Assembly (NCBI RefSeq): GCF_020329435.1
Contig: NZ_JAGKJK010000013.1
Location: 62,001-126,000, forward strand
Origin: Bradyrhizobium hereditatis
GTDB taxonomy: Bacteria; Pseudomonadota; Alphaproteobacteria; Rhizobiales; Xanthobacteraceae
Length of the DNA: 64,000 nucleotides
Reading direction: 5' to 3'
Shown: piece after piece, positions 25,650 to 35,555 of the stretch
Layout of the letters: each line of letters begins with the position of its first letter
Position numbering within the stretch: the stretch's first letter is position 1
Position numbers and translations under genes: made by a program
Notes under the pieces: model-generated
Told to the model about the DNA's origin: nothing
Seen by the model: only the letters and a program-made list of their open reading frames with translations
The model's database searches: none

Positions 25650-26615
25650 ATGAGAATTCTTGTTGCGGGCGCAACCGGCGCCATCGGCCTCAATCTCGTT
25701 CCGCAATTGATTGCCGCCGGCCATTCCGTTGTCGGCACGACACGGACGGCGGCAAAGGCGGAGATCATCCGAAGGATGGGCGCGGAGCCTGCGATTGCCA
25801 ATGGGCTCGACGCGCCGGCAATTCGCGCCGCAGTGCTTGCAGCGAAGCCGGATATCATCATCGATGAGATGACCGATCTCGGAGGGGTCACGGATCTCAG
25901 GCATTTCGATCGCGCGTTCGCCACCACCAATCGATTGCGCACGCAGGGCACCGATTTCCTGTTGGCGGCCGCACGCGAGGTCGGCGTCAAGCGCTTCATC
26001 GCCCAGAGCTTCTGCGGTTGGACCTACGGTCGCAGTGGCGAACCGGTCAAGACTGAAGCCGATGTGCTCGATGTCGATCCGCCGGAGGAACTGCGCCGCA
26101 CGCTGGAAGCGATTCAGTATCTGGAGGACGCCGTCACCAGCCTGGCGGTCCCCGAAGGGGTCGTCTTGCGATATGGATCATTCTACGGCCCTGATACCGG
26201 CATGCTCTCCCGCGCCATGATCGATCAGGTGCGCCGCCGCCGCGTGCCGCTGATCGGCGGCGGTGGCGGCCAATGGTCGTTCATCCATGTCGAGGATGCG
26301 GCGTCCGCGACCGTCGCGGCCATCGAACGCGGCAAGCCCGGCGAGATCTACAACATTGTCGACGATGAACCCGCGCCGGTCAGCGAATGGCTGCCCGCGC
26401 TTGCCACGGTTGTTGGAGCGAGGCCGCCGATTCGCGTGCCAGCCTGGCTTGGCCGGTTGTTCGCCGGTGAGCACCTGGTTTCGATGATGACCGAGGTTCG
26501 GGCAGGCTCCAACGCCAAAGCCAGGCGGGAGCTGGGCTGGCAGCCGGCGCATCCCTCATGGCGTCAGGGATTTGCGGAGGTCGCCAGCGGCGCAGCCACG
26601 CAGCACGCGGCCTAG
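25650..26615 (+). CDS. NAD(P)-dependent epimerase/dehydratase (extended SDR-like)
   Basis: 321 residues. The Rossmann motif GATGAIGLNLV opens the protein. The usual Tyr-x3-Lys pair of short-chain enzymes is not obvious; the corresponding stretch reads FCGWTYGRSGEPVKTE. Later segments (LIGGGGGQWSFIHVEDAA) match the NAD-dependent epimerase family. Substrate unknown. A Rho-independent terminator precedes the gene, so it has its own promoter. Confidence 0.82.
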   Translation: MRILVAGATGAIGLNLVPQLIAAGHSVVGTTRTAAKAEIIRRMGAEPAIANGLDAPAIRAAVLAAKPDIIIDEMTDLGGVTDLRHFDRAFATTNRLRTQGTDFLLAAAREVGVKRFIAQSFCGWTYGRSGEPVKTEADVLDVDPPEELRRTLEAIQYLEDAVTSLAVPEGVVLRYGSFYGPDTGMLSRAMIDQVRRRRVPLIGGGGGQWSFIHVEDAASATVAAIERGKPGEIYNIVDDEPAPVSEWLPALATVVGARPPIRVPAWLGRLFAGEHLVSMMTEVRAGSNAKARRELGWQPAHPSWRQGFAEVASGAATQHAA

Positions 26616-26667
26616 GCCTGGCTGTAGCGTTTTCGGCGAAGCACGTCAGGTGAGCACGCCGGTCAGG

Positions 26668-26841
26668 CTCCCTCCCCCCTTGCGGGGGAGGGCTGGGGAG
26701 AGGGGTAAGCCCCGGGCGAGATGAGTCGATGTGCGACTGCCTTCTCAATTCGATCTCGGTCGCCCGTTGTGACTCCTCCATCGAGAGAGCACGTCGTGCG
26801 GCACCCCTCTCCCTAGCCCTCCCCCGCAAGGGGGGAGGGAA
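26668..26841. repeat. CTCCC-type intergenic palindromic repeat
   Basis: Arms CTCCCCCCTTGCGGGGGAGGG and the inverse CCCTCCCCCGCAAGGGGGGAG (each given in two overlapping parts) flank an AT-richer centre. Member of the family also found near 2.9, 34.6, 54.3 and 58.1 kb. Confidence 0.7.
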
Positions 26842-26874
26842 CCCTGCCGCTAGTGCGTCCCTCACGGCACCAAA

Positions 26875-27833
26875 TTAAGCCAGCCGCTGCTTTGGCTCGC
26901 CTCTGAACCAGGCGTCGATGCCCTCGACCATCTGCTGATAGTGGTTCCGAAAACTGTCCTCAGTGACGTAGCCGAGATGCGGCGTCAGCACCATGTTGTC
27001 GAGCTTGCGGAAGGGATGGTCGACCGGCAGCGGCTCGACCGAGAACACGTCGACGCCGGCGCCGGCGATCTTCTTCTGCGTCAGCGCTTCCAATAGCGCG
27101 CCTTCGTCAACGATCGGCCCGCGCGCGGTGTTGACGAGGTATGCGGTCGGCTTCATCCGGGCGAGGTCGGCGGCGCCAACCAGCCCGCGCGTTCGCTGGC
27201 TCAGCACCACATGGATGGTGACGATGTCGGCGGTCGAGAACAGCTCTTCCTTGCTGACATAGATGACGCCGACTTCCTTGCACTTCTCAGCCGTCAGGTT
27301 CTGGCTCCAGGCGATCACGTTCATGCCGAAGGCCTGCGCCAGCTTCGACACCTTGGTGCCGAGCTTGCCGAGGCCGATGACGCCGAGCGTGCGGCCCTCG
27401 ATCTCCACGCCGACATGGGCCTGCAACGGTTCGCCGGCATGCATGCGGGCATTCTCACGGCCGATATTGCGCGTCAGTTCCAGGATCAGGCCCATGGTCA
27501 GCGGCGCGGTCGGGTCGCGGCCCCATTGCGTGCCGCACAGCACAACCTGGTGGTCCTTGGCGGCTTCCATGTCGATCGCGGCATTGCGCAGGCCCGAGGT
27601 GATCAGGAGCTTCAGGTTAGGCAGCGCTGCAAACATGGTCCGCGGGAGGGCGTGCGTTCACGCATCGCGCAGATGATCTCGAAATCCTTCAGCGCACTGG
27701 CAGCGGATTCTGCGGTCGCAAACGGCTGGTTGAACACCGTGATGTCGACACGGTCTGTGACTTTGGACCAGTCGGCGACCTTAAGCGCCACGTTGAGATA
27801 GTCGTCGAGGATTGCACAGCGCAGCCGCGTCAT
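26875..27833 (-). pseudogene. D-2-hydroxyacid dehydrogenase, frameshifted
   Basis: Two minus-strand frames together make one NAD-dependent D-2-hydroxyacid dehydrogenase (SerA-like) of about 319 residues. The first frame starts at MTRLRCAILDDY (27833) and reaches AMRERTP; the second resumes at FAALPNLKLL (frame ending at 26875). The join is at 27644-27650, where CCCTCCC replaces the CCCTTCCC needed for the continuous reading ERTPFPRTM. One missing T explains the break. The C-terminal part keeps GVIGLGKLG, NTARGPIVDE and TPHLGY. It is either an inactivating indel or a sequence error. Confidence 0.8.
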
Positions 27834-27957
27834 GGTGAGGTCCGTTAGTGGCGAGGATGACGGTAGAGTGCCGTCGGAGAAGGTCGCCATGGTTGCGCGC
27901 AATCGGGAGGCGCGCAAGCGGACTAAACGCAGGTCAGGCTCAAATAACCGGAAAAGC

Positions 27958-28152
27958 TCAGTTCTTTTGGCCGAGATGCTTGGCGCGCCAAGCCGGTCCC
28001 GGGCCGCGCATGTAGTGCAGTTCCGGGCGGTACGGGTTGAACGCCATGGCGATAAACTTCCGCCAGAAGGCGAGGAGTTCTGCCAGCGGTTTTGCCAGTC
28101 CGGCGTGCGCGTGAGCCGGGGCGGAAAGGGATGCCGAACCGATCGTAGCCAT
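27958..28152 (-). CDS. small hypothetical protein
   Basis: 64 residues: an Ala-rich N-terminal part, an amphipathic LAELLAFWRKFIAMAF segment and a polar, Pro/Tyr-containing tail. No signal peptide cleavage is clear. It lies alone between the hydroxyacid dehydrogenase and ettA. Function unknown. Confidence 0.55.
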   Translation of the reverse strand: MATIGSASLSAPAHAHAGLAKPLAELLAFWRKFIAMAFNPYRPELHYMRGPGPAWRAKHLGQKN

Positions 28153-28407
28153 GACGCGGGCCCATTGTTTTCAGCCGCGGCTTTGAGACCGCGTGAATCG
28201 CCTTTTTCGGCGCTGAAAACGATTTTTCGCCCGATTTATTAAAAGATAGTTTCAATTGTCGGGATCTCGCCCGAGAAGGTGACCAACCCGTTATCATCCG
28301 TGGTGAACGGATGGAAAACACCCGTCCCGCGGTTGCCCTTTGGGAGCCACGCCGCTACATGAGCGGCAGCAAAATTTCCATAAATCCGCAGGTTTCAAGG
28401 AAGCGCG

Positions 28408-30057
<1,650 letters not shown>

Positions 30058-30079
30058 GACAATCGGGCATTTGCGTGGT

Positions 30080-30103
30080 GGCCGCAGCGCGCGCGCTGCG
30101 GCC
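30080..30103 (+). terminator. palindromic hairpin after ettA
   Basis: A 24-bp perfect palindrome (arms GGCCGCAGC/GCTGCGGCC, 6-nt centre) lies 22 nt beyond the ettA stop. No T tract follows, so it may work with Rho. Confidence 0.55.
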
Positions 30104-30184
30104 AGTTGTCGCTTCACACCGCAGTGACATTGCGTAGATATAGGCCTCCTTCCGCAATTCGAATCCTGCAGCGAGCCATCCAAG

Positions 30185-30775
30185 ATGTCCCTTACGCCCG
30201 AAACACCGTTGCCGCCTAAAGGAAAGGGGAAGGCATTGCGCCCGGTTCCGATGCTGATCTTCGGCTCGCGCTGGCTGCAATTGCCGCTTTACGTCGGTCT
30301 GATCGTTGCGCAAGGCGTATACGTCGTGCTGTTTCTGAAGGAGCTGTGGCATCTGTTCGCCCATGCCTTCGATTTCAGCGAGCAGCAGATCATGCTGGCG
30401 GTGCTGGGCCTGATCGACGTCGTCATGATCTCGAACCTTCTCGTGATGGTGATCGTCGGCGGGTACGAGACGTTCGTCTCGCGCCTCAATCTGCAAGGCC
30501 ATCCCGACGAGCCGGAGTGGCTCAGCCACGTCAACGCCAGCGTGCTCAAGATCAAGCTGGCGATGGCCATCATCGGCATCTCCTCGATCCATCTCTTGCG
30601 CACGTTCATCGAGGCCGGCTCGCTGGCATCGGGAAAGACCGTCTATACCGAAACCGGCGTCATGTGGCAGACCATCATTCATACGGTCTTCATTCTGTCG
30701 GCCATCGGCATCGCCTATGTCGACCGTGTCTCGAACATGGCGATCGATGAAGCAAAGCGCGCCGTTTCGCATTGA
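30185..30775 (+). CDS. UPF0114 (YqhA) family membrane protein
   Basis: 196 residues with four membrane segments (about 28-50, 72-95, 125-140, 160-180) and the family's KSRWLQLPLYVGL-like and YETFVSRL motifs (FGSRWLQLPLYVGLIV; GGYETFVSRL). Function of the family is unknown. It is 28 nt upstream of a lytic transglycosylase gene and may be co-transcribed with it. Confidence 0.85.
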   Translation: MSLTPETPLPPKGKGKALRPVPMLIFGSRWLQLPLYVGLIVAQGVYVVLFLKELWHLFAHAFDFSEQQIMLAVLGLIDVVMISNLLVMVIVGGYETFVSRLNLQGHPDEPEWLSHVNASVLKIKLAMAIIGISSIHLLRTFIEAGSLASGKTVYTETGVMWQTIIHTVFILSAIGIAYVDRVSNMAIDEAKRAVSH

Positions 30776-30803
30776 CGGCTTGTCGATCACAGGAGTTTAG
30801 GCT

Positions 30804-32039
30804 TTGCGAAAGAGGACGGTCGCCGCAATTCTGGTGGGGATTGCGGTGACGCTCGGCTCGGTCCATCCGGCGTTCGCCGCCGACGCAGCCTTCACGCAAT
30901 TCATCGCCTCGCTGTGGCCGGAGGCGCAGGCAGCCGGCGTATCGCGCGCGACGTTCGATCGTGAGACGCAAGGACTGGAGCCTGACTACAAACTGCCCGA
31001 TCTCTTGCTGCCGGGACGGCCGCCCACCGGTGCGCCGGCGCAGGCCGAGTTCGTGCAGGTGCCGGCTGACTACTTAAAGGAATCCTCGATCGCGCGGCTC
31101 GCGGCCGAAGGCCAGAGGCTGATGCAGAAGCATCGCGCGGCGCTCAGCGAAATCGAGAACCGCTTTGGCGTTCCCGGCACCATCGTGCTCGCGATCTGGG
31201 GCCGCGAGACCGATTTCGGCCGTCACCGCTTGCCTTACGATACACTCCGCGTGGTTGCGACGCAGGCCTATGTCGGCCGGCGCAAGGAGCAGTATCGCGC
31301 CGAGTTCATTCAGGCGCTCAAACTTCTCGGCGAGGGCGTCGTGGCGCGCAAGGAATTTCGCTCGTCCTGGGCCGGCGCCACCGGCCTAACCCAGTTCCTG
31401 CCGTCCGAATACTACAAACACGGCATCGATCTCGACGGCGACGGCCGCGTCGACCTCTGGCATTCCGTGCCGGACGCGCTGGCCTCCGCCGCGCAGCAGC
31501 TCGTCAACAAGGGCTGGCAGCGCGGCGTGCGCTGGGCCTATGAGGTGAAAGCGCCCGCCAATGTCGATTGCACCATCGGCGTCCCCGAGGTCACGAAGCC
31601 GATTGCCGAGTGGCTGCGCGCCGGATTCGTGCCGGTGCGGGGGCAGAAACTGAGCGCGGCCGAGCAGGCGCAGCCGGCCTCGCTGTTGCAGGTGGAAGGT
31701 ATTTACGGTCCCGCGTTTCTTACGACGAAGAACTACTTCGTCATCAAGGAATACAATTTCTCCGATCTCTACGTGCTGTTCGTCGGCCATCTTGCCGACC
31801 GCATGACAAGCCCGCAGCCGTTCGCGACCCCTTGGTCGGCGTCGACGCAGTTGCGCTCCGCGGATGTTGAAGCGATGCAGCGTCATTTGACGCGCATTGG
31901 TCTCTACAAGGATAAGCTCGACGGCAAGGCCGGTATGCAGACCCGTGCGGCGCTTGGTGCGTATCAGAAGTCCGCGGGGCTGAAGGTCGATTGCTGGCCA
32001 AGCGAAGCGGTGCTGCGCGCGATGAGCGAGGGGCGCTGA
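30804..32039 (+). CDS. lytic murein transglycosylase, MltB-type, with peptidoglycan-binding domain
   Basis: 411 residues. A signal peptide (about 1-26, cleavage after AFA) precedes an SLT_2/MltB domain (about 30-330) with the catalytic Glu in WGRETDFG and the FLPSEYY segment. A C-terminal PG_binding_1 domain follows (about 350-405; MQTRAALGAYQKSAGL). It cleaves peptidoglycan glycan strands to anhydromuropeptides. The start is TTG 30804, supported by AGGAG 8 nt upstream and by the signal peptide. A paralogue is at 45268-46617. Confidence 0.88.
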   Translation: MRKRTVAAILVGIAVTLGSVHPAFAADAAFTQFIASLWPEAQAAGVSRATFDRETQGLEPDYKLPDLLLPGRPPTGAPAQAEFVQVPADYLKESSIARLAAEGQRLMQKHRAALSEIENRFGVPGTIVLAIWGRETDFGRHRLPYDTLRVVATQAYVGRRKEQYRAEFIQALKLLGEGVVARKEFRSSWAGATGLTQFLPSEYYKHGIDLDGDGRVDLWHSVPDALASAAQQLVNKGWQRGVRWAYEVKAPANVDCTIGVPEVTKPIAEWLRAGFVPVRGQKLSAAEQAQPASLLQVEGIYGPAFLTTKNYFVIKEYNFSDLYVLFVGHLADRMTSPQPFATPWSASTQLRSADVEAMQRHLTRIGLYKDKLDGKAGMQTRAALGAYQKSAGLKVDCWPSEAVLRAMSEGR

Positions 32040-32135
32040 CTACTTCGTGGATATGGTAGTCGCGCCGGATCGGGTTAAGCCGGATCTCGAGTAGGTCGGA
32101 TCACCCTCCCCCTCCAGGGGAGGGTAAGAAGAAAA

Positions 32136-32161
32136 AGCCCGGCCGAGACTTCGGCCGGGCT
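32136..32161 (-). terminator. Rho-independent terminator of the small secreted protein gene
   Basis: An 11-bp stem (AGCCCGGCCGA/TCGGCCGGGCT, 4-nt loop) lies 40 nt past the minus-strand stop at 32201 and is followed on that strand by a run of T. Confidence 0.85.
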
Positions 32162-32200
32162 CTCAATCAACACGCGCGGATCGCGCCGATGTTGGTCAGA

Positions 32201-32473
32201 TCAGTTGCAGACCTCGACGCGGCGATAGCGCCACTCCCAGCCGTCCCAGAAGCGCTCGCGAACCATGCGGCATGCCGGGTAGGGCGCTTCTTCCACATAC
32301 ACCGGACCACCGTAGGCCGGGCGGCTGGAGGCGATCGCACCACCGATGATCGCGCCGCCGAGCAGGCCGGCCGCCACGCCAGCGGCAACGCCACGCTGTG
32401 CGCTCGCGGGCGTCGAGGCAAGCGAACCAGCAATCGTTGCGACCGCGACGAAGGCAGCAAATGTCTTCTTCAT
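32201..32473 (-). CDS. small secreted Gly-rich protein, paralogue A
   Basis: 90 residues. A signal peptide (about 1-25, cleavage after ASA) is followed by QRGVAAGVAAGLLGGAIIGG, a Gly-zipper-like helix, and a C-terminal RERFWDGWEWRYRRVEVC segment with two Cys (CRM and VC). It shares both segments with the gene at 32703-33023, so the two arose by duplication. Predicted periplasmic or outer-membrane-associated; function unknown. Confidence 0.8.
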   Translation of the reverse strand: MKKTFAAFVAVATIAGSLASTPASAQRGVAAGVAAGLLGGAIIGGAIASSRPAYGGPVYVEEAPYPACRMVRERFWDGWEWRYRRVEVCN

Positions 32474-32639
32474 GTCCTGGACTCTCCTGGAGTGGCGCCT
32501 TGGAGCGCCGGGTTTAGGGGTGACTCACACGCTGTTTCGAACTGCCGTTTCGCTAAAAAAGCGTACATGGGTCAATCGAAAGTAAACGTCCTAAAAACGT
32601 GATCGAAGAAAACGGTTTTTTCGGGCCAAAAACGGCGTT

Positions 32640-32670
32640 CATCCCGGAAAAGCAGCGCCTTTCCGGGATG
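32640..32670 (-). terminator. terminator hairpin of paralogue B
   Basis: An 11-bp stem (CATCCCGGAAA/TTTCCGGGATG, 9-nt loop) 33 nt past the stop at 32703 on the minus strand. Confidence 0.7.
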
Positions 32671-32702
32671 TTGGGCCGTAATTTAATGAAGATGAATAGG
32701 GA

Positions 32703-33023
32703 CTAGTCGCAAACCCTGACGTTTCGAACGCGCCAGCCATAGCCGTCCCAGAAGCGCTGCCGTTGCCAGATGCAGGATTCGCCGTAGCCGGGATCGACCA
32801 CATAGGCCGGGCCGCCATAGTAACCGGGCGCGGGCGCGTAATAGCCCGGGCCGTAATAATAGCCGTTCTGCGACGCAATCGCGCCGCCGACGATAGCGCC
32901 ACCGATCAATCCGGCTGCAACGCCTGCGGCGACGCCGCGCTGCGCGTGGGCGGGAGCGGGAACAGCCACGGCCGAAATGGTCAGGGCAGCGGCAGCACCA
33001 AGCGCCATCAATGTCTTCTTCAT
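32703..33023 (-). CDS. small secreted Gly/Tyr-rich protein, paralogue B
   Basis: 106 residues. Signal peptide (about 1-25, cleavage after AHA), then QRGVAAGVAAGLIGGAIVGG as in paralogue A, a Tyr/Gly/Pro-rich stretch (YYYGPGYYAPAPGYYGG), and the shared RQRFWDGYGWRVRNVRVC end with a second Cys in SCIWQ. ATG 33023 puts the signal peptide at the start; a longer frame to 33080 lacks support. Function unknown. Confidence 0.8.
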   Translation of the reverse strand: MKKTLMALGAAAALTISAVAVPAPAHAQRGVAAGVAAGLIGGAIVGGAIASQNGYYYGPGYYAPAPGYYGGPAYVVDPGYGESCIWQRQRFWDGYGWRVRNVRVCD

Positions 33024-33137
33024 GGCCTTACCTTTCTTAAGGGGGCAAAGGACGTCAGGTCGTATCCGGCAAAGTTCCATATTTCGCTTAAATGATCAAT
33101 GAACGCCGAGGCCGGCGGCGATGACGAAAACGGGAAA

Positions 33138-33160
33138 GTGAGGCAGGTCACGGTGCGACG
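33138..33160 (+). promoter_or_regulatory. 23-bp motif, copy 1
   Basis: A GTGA-N6-TCAC inverted repeat followed by GGTGCG-A-CG, 42 nt before the Ser/Gly-rich small protein gene. A second copy with two differences lies at 37346-37368, also just upstream of a small membrane-protein gene. Possible shared operator; the factor is not known. Confidence 0.4.
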
Positions 33161-33201
33161 ATACCGAAAAGGCTCTTCTCGACCCCAAACTCAGGACAAG
33201 G

Positions 33202-33474
33202 ATGATGAGCGGAATGGCGACATTTATGGTGGCGGTCGGCGGTACATCGCTGATCTGCTATCTGCTGATGAACCGGGTGCAAAACCGCAAGACCCGGCGC
33301 GAGGGCGGCAGCGATAGCGCTTATGCCGGCATCGGCGCAGGAGACAGTTCCAGCGCGGATAGCTGGAGCCTGTTCTCTCCGAACAACAGCGACAGCTCTT
33401 CGTCGCATGATTCCGCTTCGTCCAGCGACAGCGGAGGAGGCAGTGATGGCGGCGGCGGTGGCGGCGGCGATTGA
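33202..33474 (+). CDS. small membrane protein with Ser/Asp/Gly-rich tail
   Basis: 90 residues: one N-terminal membrane helix (about 5-24), a basic stretch (NRVQNRKTRREGG) and a tail rich in Ser, Asp and Gly that ends in a Gly run. Basic residues after the helix suggest a cytoplasmic tail. Function unknown. Two adjacent ATG codons (33202, 33205) are possible starts. Confidence 0.65.
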   Translation: MMSGMATFMVAVGGTSLICYLLMNRVQNRKTRREGGSDSAYAGIGAGDSSSADSWSLFSPNNSDSSSSHDSASSSDSGGGSDGGGGGGGD

Positions 33475-33653
33475 TGCCGAAAATGCCGGTGAATCAGCGC
33501 GGGTTTGATTTACCGCAGCAGCGCTTTTTAGATTCATTCCAGTGTTTCGCCGGCATCAGTTTGGAATTGCTTGAAAATGCAGCTTTTCCTTTTGCATCTC
33601 TCAGCGCTCTTCCATATCGATGAGCAGGCATCACCGAGGGGTCTTTTCGTTTC

Positions 33654-33932
33654 ATGATCGTCTGTTCCTGCAACGTCCTCAGCGACCACGATGTCCGCAA
33701 TGCCGTAACTGCAGCCTCGGACCTGGTGCGAAATCCCAAGCAGATTTACGGGTGTCTCGGCTGCAGCGCCGAATGCGGCCGCTGCGCGCGCACGATCAAG
33801 ACCATCATCGACGAAGCGCTCGGCGCTTGCGCCAAGGAATGCTGCGCCGGTTGCCCGCATACCCGCGCGGCCAATGACGAGCCGGCTCAGGAAGCTGCCT
33901 CTGCTCCGGCTTTTGCACTCGCTGCCTGCTAG
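33654..33932 (+). CDS. bfd: bacterioferritin-associated ferredoxin
   Basis: 92 residues. The Bfd-type [2Fe-2S] domain has C4-x-C6 and the later Cys cluster C34, C37, C41, C44, of which two serve as ligands in the family. It supplies electrons that release iron from bacterioferritin. The bfr gene begins 138 nt downstream on the same strand. Unusual is a further Cys group, C59, C63, C64 and C67, in the C-terminal extension. An imperfect ICE-like stretch lies at 33527-33545. Confidence 0.88.
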   Translation: MIVCSCNVLSDHDVRNAVTAASDLVRNPKQIYGCLGCSAECGRCARTIKTIIDEALGACAKECCAGCPHTRAANDEPAQEAASAPAFALAAC

Positions 33933-34010
33933 AATCCCCTCTGATCCACCGATTTTCGGCCCATTTCCACGGCTTTTTTCGTGGACCGGTTGCCCTTGGC
34001 ACCAAACTGA

Positions 34011-34027
34011 TTTAGAAGCGTTCTAAA
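34011..34027 (+). promoter_or_regulatory. iron control element (Irr-type operator) before bfr
   Basis: TTTAGAAGCGTTCTAAA, a perfect 7-3-7 inverted repeat, matches the ICE consensus bound by the haem-responsive regulator Irr in Bradyrhizobium. It sits 43 nt upstream of the bfr start, where Irr would repress under low iron. Confidence 0.82.
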
Positions 34028-34070
34028 TGCAGGTGCGGGCCGTCTTGGCCTGGGAAAATCGGAGTGGACC

Positions 34071-34556
34071 ATGCAGGGCGACCCCAAAGTCATCGACTAT
34101 CTCAACAAGGGCCTGCGTCACGAGCTTACCGCCATCAACCAGTATTGGCTGCACTACCGGCTCCTGAGCAATTGGGGCCTGCTCGACATGGCCAAGGTCT
34201 GGCGCAAGGAATCCATCGAGGAGATGGAGCACGCCGACAAGTTCACCGACCGGATCCTGTTCCTCGACGGCTTCCCGAACATGCAGGTGCTCGATCCGCT
34301 CCGCATCGGCCAGAACGTCAAGGAAATCATCGAATGCGATCTCGCCGCCGAGATGAGCGCGCGTGCGCTCTATCAGGAGGCGGCAACCTTCTGCCACGGC
34401 GTCAAGGACTACGTCTCACGCGACCTGTTCGAGAGTCTGATGAAGGACGAGGAACACCACATCGATTTCCTCGAAACCCAGCTCGACCTGATCCAGCGCC
34501 TCGGGCTTGAGCTCTACACCCAGAAGCATGTGGGTGGCCTGGAGAACGGGGACTGA
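34071..34556 (+). CDS. bfr: bacterioferritin
   Basis: 161 residues. The ferroxidase ligands E18, E51, H54, E94, E127 and H130 are all in place, and the haem-ligating Met is M52. It forms a 24-mer shell that stores iron as a ferric mineral. It follows bfd on the same strand and carries an ICE in its promoter. A GGAG ribosome site precedes ATG 34071. Confidence 0.96.
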   Translation: MQGDPKVIDYLNKGLRHELTAINQYWLHYRLLSNWGLLDMAKVWRKESIEEMEHADKFTDRILFLDGFPNMQVLDPLRIGQNVKEIIECDLAAEMSARALYQEAATFCHGVKDYVSRDLFESLMKDEEHHIDFLETQLDLIQRLGLELYTQKHVGGLENGD

Positions 34557-34567
34557 CCTTTCTTACA

Positions 34568-34728
34568 CTCCCCTGGAGGGTCCCTGGAGGGGGAGGGTCG
34601 ACGCGCATGTAACGTGGGGTGACGGTCTCTCCACGCCCAACAGTGTTCGAGTGGAGAGACCGTCACCCCACCCCGTCTCACATTCCGCTGCGCTCCATGT
34701 GAGCCGACCCTCCCCTCCAGGGGAGGGT
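34568..34728. repeat. CTCCC-type intergenic palindromic repeat
   Basis: An imperfect palindrome with GGTCTCTCCAC/GTGGAGAGACC at the centre and CCCTGGAGGG/CCCTCCAGGGG-type outer arms; its left end has a tandem CCCTGGAGGG duplication. Member of the family at 2.9, 26.7, 54.3 and 58.1 kb. Confidence 0.65.
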
Positions 34729-34752
34729 GAGACGCTGCCGAAGCTATCTTCC

Positions 34753-35391
34753 CTACAACTGCGTCTTATACCGCTCGTAAATAACCTCCTGGCTCTCGCG
34801 CTCGCCGAGGCCGGTCTGGTCGTGGATCACTTCGCCGATGCTCGGCATCACCGAGCGCTCGACCCGTTCCGTCGTCCACAGTTTCGATCGCATCAGCGCC
34901 TTGCCGCAGTGGAAGTAGGCTTCGCGCACGTCGATGCGCAGCACCGCGCGCGGCGGCTTGCCGAACTCGACCATCGAGGCCATCAACTCCGGGTCTACCG
35001 TGAGGGCGCCCTTGCCGCCGACGCGAAGCGTCTCGTCGATCCCGGGCACGAAGAAGATAAGCTGCACAAAGCCTGAGCCCTCGACGATGTTGCGAAAGCT
35101 GTCGATGCGGTTGTTGCCGGAACGGTCAGGCATCAAGAGCAGGTTCGGTCCGCCGACATGGACGAAGCCGGGATTGCCGCCGCGCGGCGACGCATCGACG
35201 CTGCCGTCCGAGCCCGAGGTGGCCAGCACGCAGAACGGCGACATGCCGATGAATTTCTTCGCATGTGCGTCGATCTCCGGCCGCGCCTTGGCGATCACGC
35301 GGGGCGTCGGAGCGGGGTAGATCGTGGCGAGGTCGCTCGGTGCAAGGTCGGACAAGGGCATCCTCCAGTAGAGTTTCGGGCAGGCTAACAT
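34753..35391 (-). CDS. FMN-binding pyridoxamine 5'-phosphate oxidase-like protein
   Basis: 212 residues resembling the MSMEG_1061 type of split-barrel flavoprotein. Segments FIGMSPFCVLATSGSDGSVDASPRGG and LLMPDRSGNNRIDSFRNI form the FMN-binding pattern. These use FMN or F420 to reduce small compounds; substrate unknown. ATG 35391 gives the longest protein; ATG 35361 (MPLSDLAP) is an alternative start. Confidence 0.82.
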   Translation of the reverse strand: MLACPKLYWRMPLSDLAPSDLATIYPAPTPRVIAKARPEIDAHAKKFIGMSPFCVLATSGSDGSVDASPRGGNPGFVHVGGPNLLLMPDRSGNNRIDSFRNIVEGSGFVQLIFFVPGIDETLRVGGKGALTVDPELMASMVEFGKPPRAVLRIDVREAYFHCGKALMRSKLWTTERVERSVMPSIGEVIHDQTGLGERESQEVIYERYKTQL

Positions 35392-35437
35392 CCCAGCATT
35401 TTCACGTCATCCCCACGTTGGAATGTTTCCAGCTCCG

Positions 35438-35545
35438 CCATTGCGAGCCATCGGGTCGCGCGAATGCGCGCCCGATGACAGGCTCCGCGAAGCAATCCAC
35501 CTCTCCGCGCGGGGATGCTTCGTCGCTTCGCTCCAAGCAATGACT
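35438..35545. repeat. ATTGCGAG-type intergenic palindromic repeat
   Basis: CATTGCGAG near the left end and CGCTCCAAGCAATGAC at the right flank GAAGCAATCC and GCTTCGTCGC arms. Same family as 10211-10325 and 44483-44565. Confidence 0.6.
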
Positions 35546-35555
35546 CGCTTAGGGC

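Noticed and set aside
30080..30103. Attachment site at the ettA palindrome
   Set aside because: Perfect palindrome but no integrase or mobile gene nearby; a terminator role is simpler.
33527..33545. Second iron control element upstream of bfd
   Set aside because: Only about half the palindrome is retained (TTTAGATTCATTCCAGT); mentioned with the gene but not called as a site.
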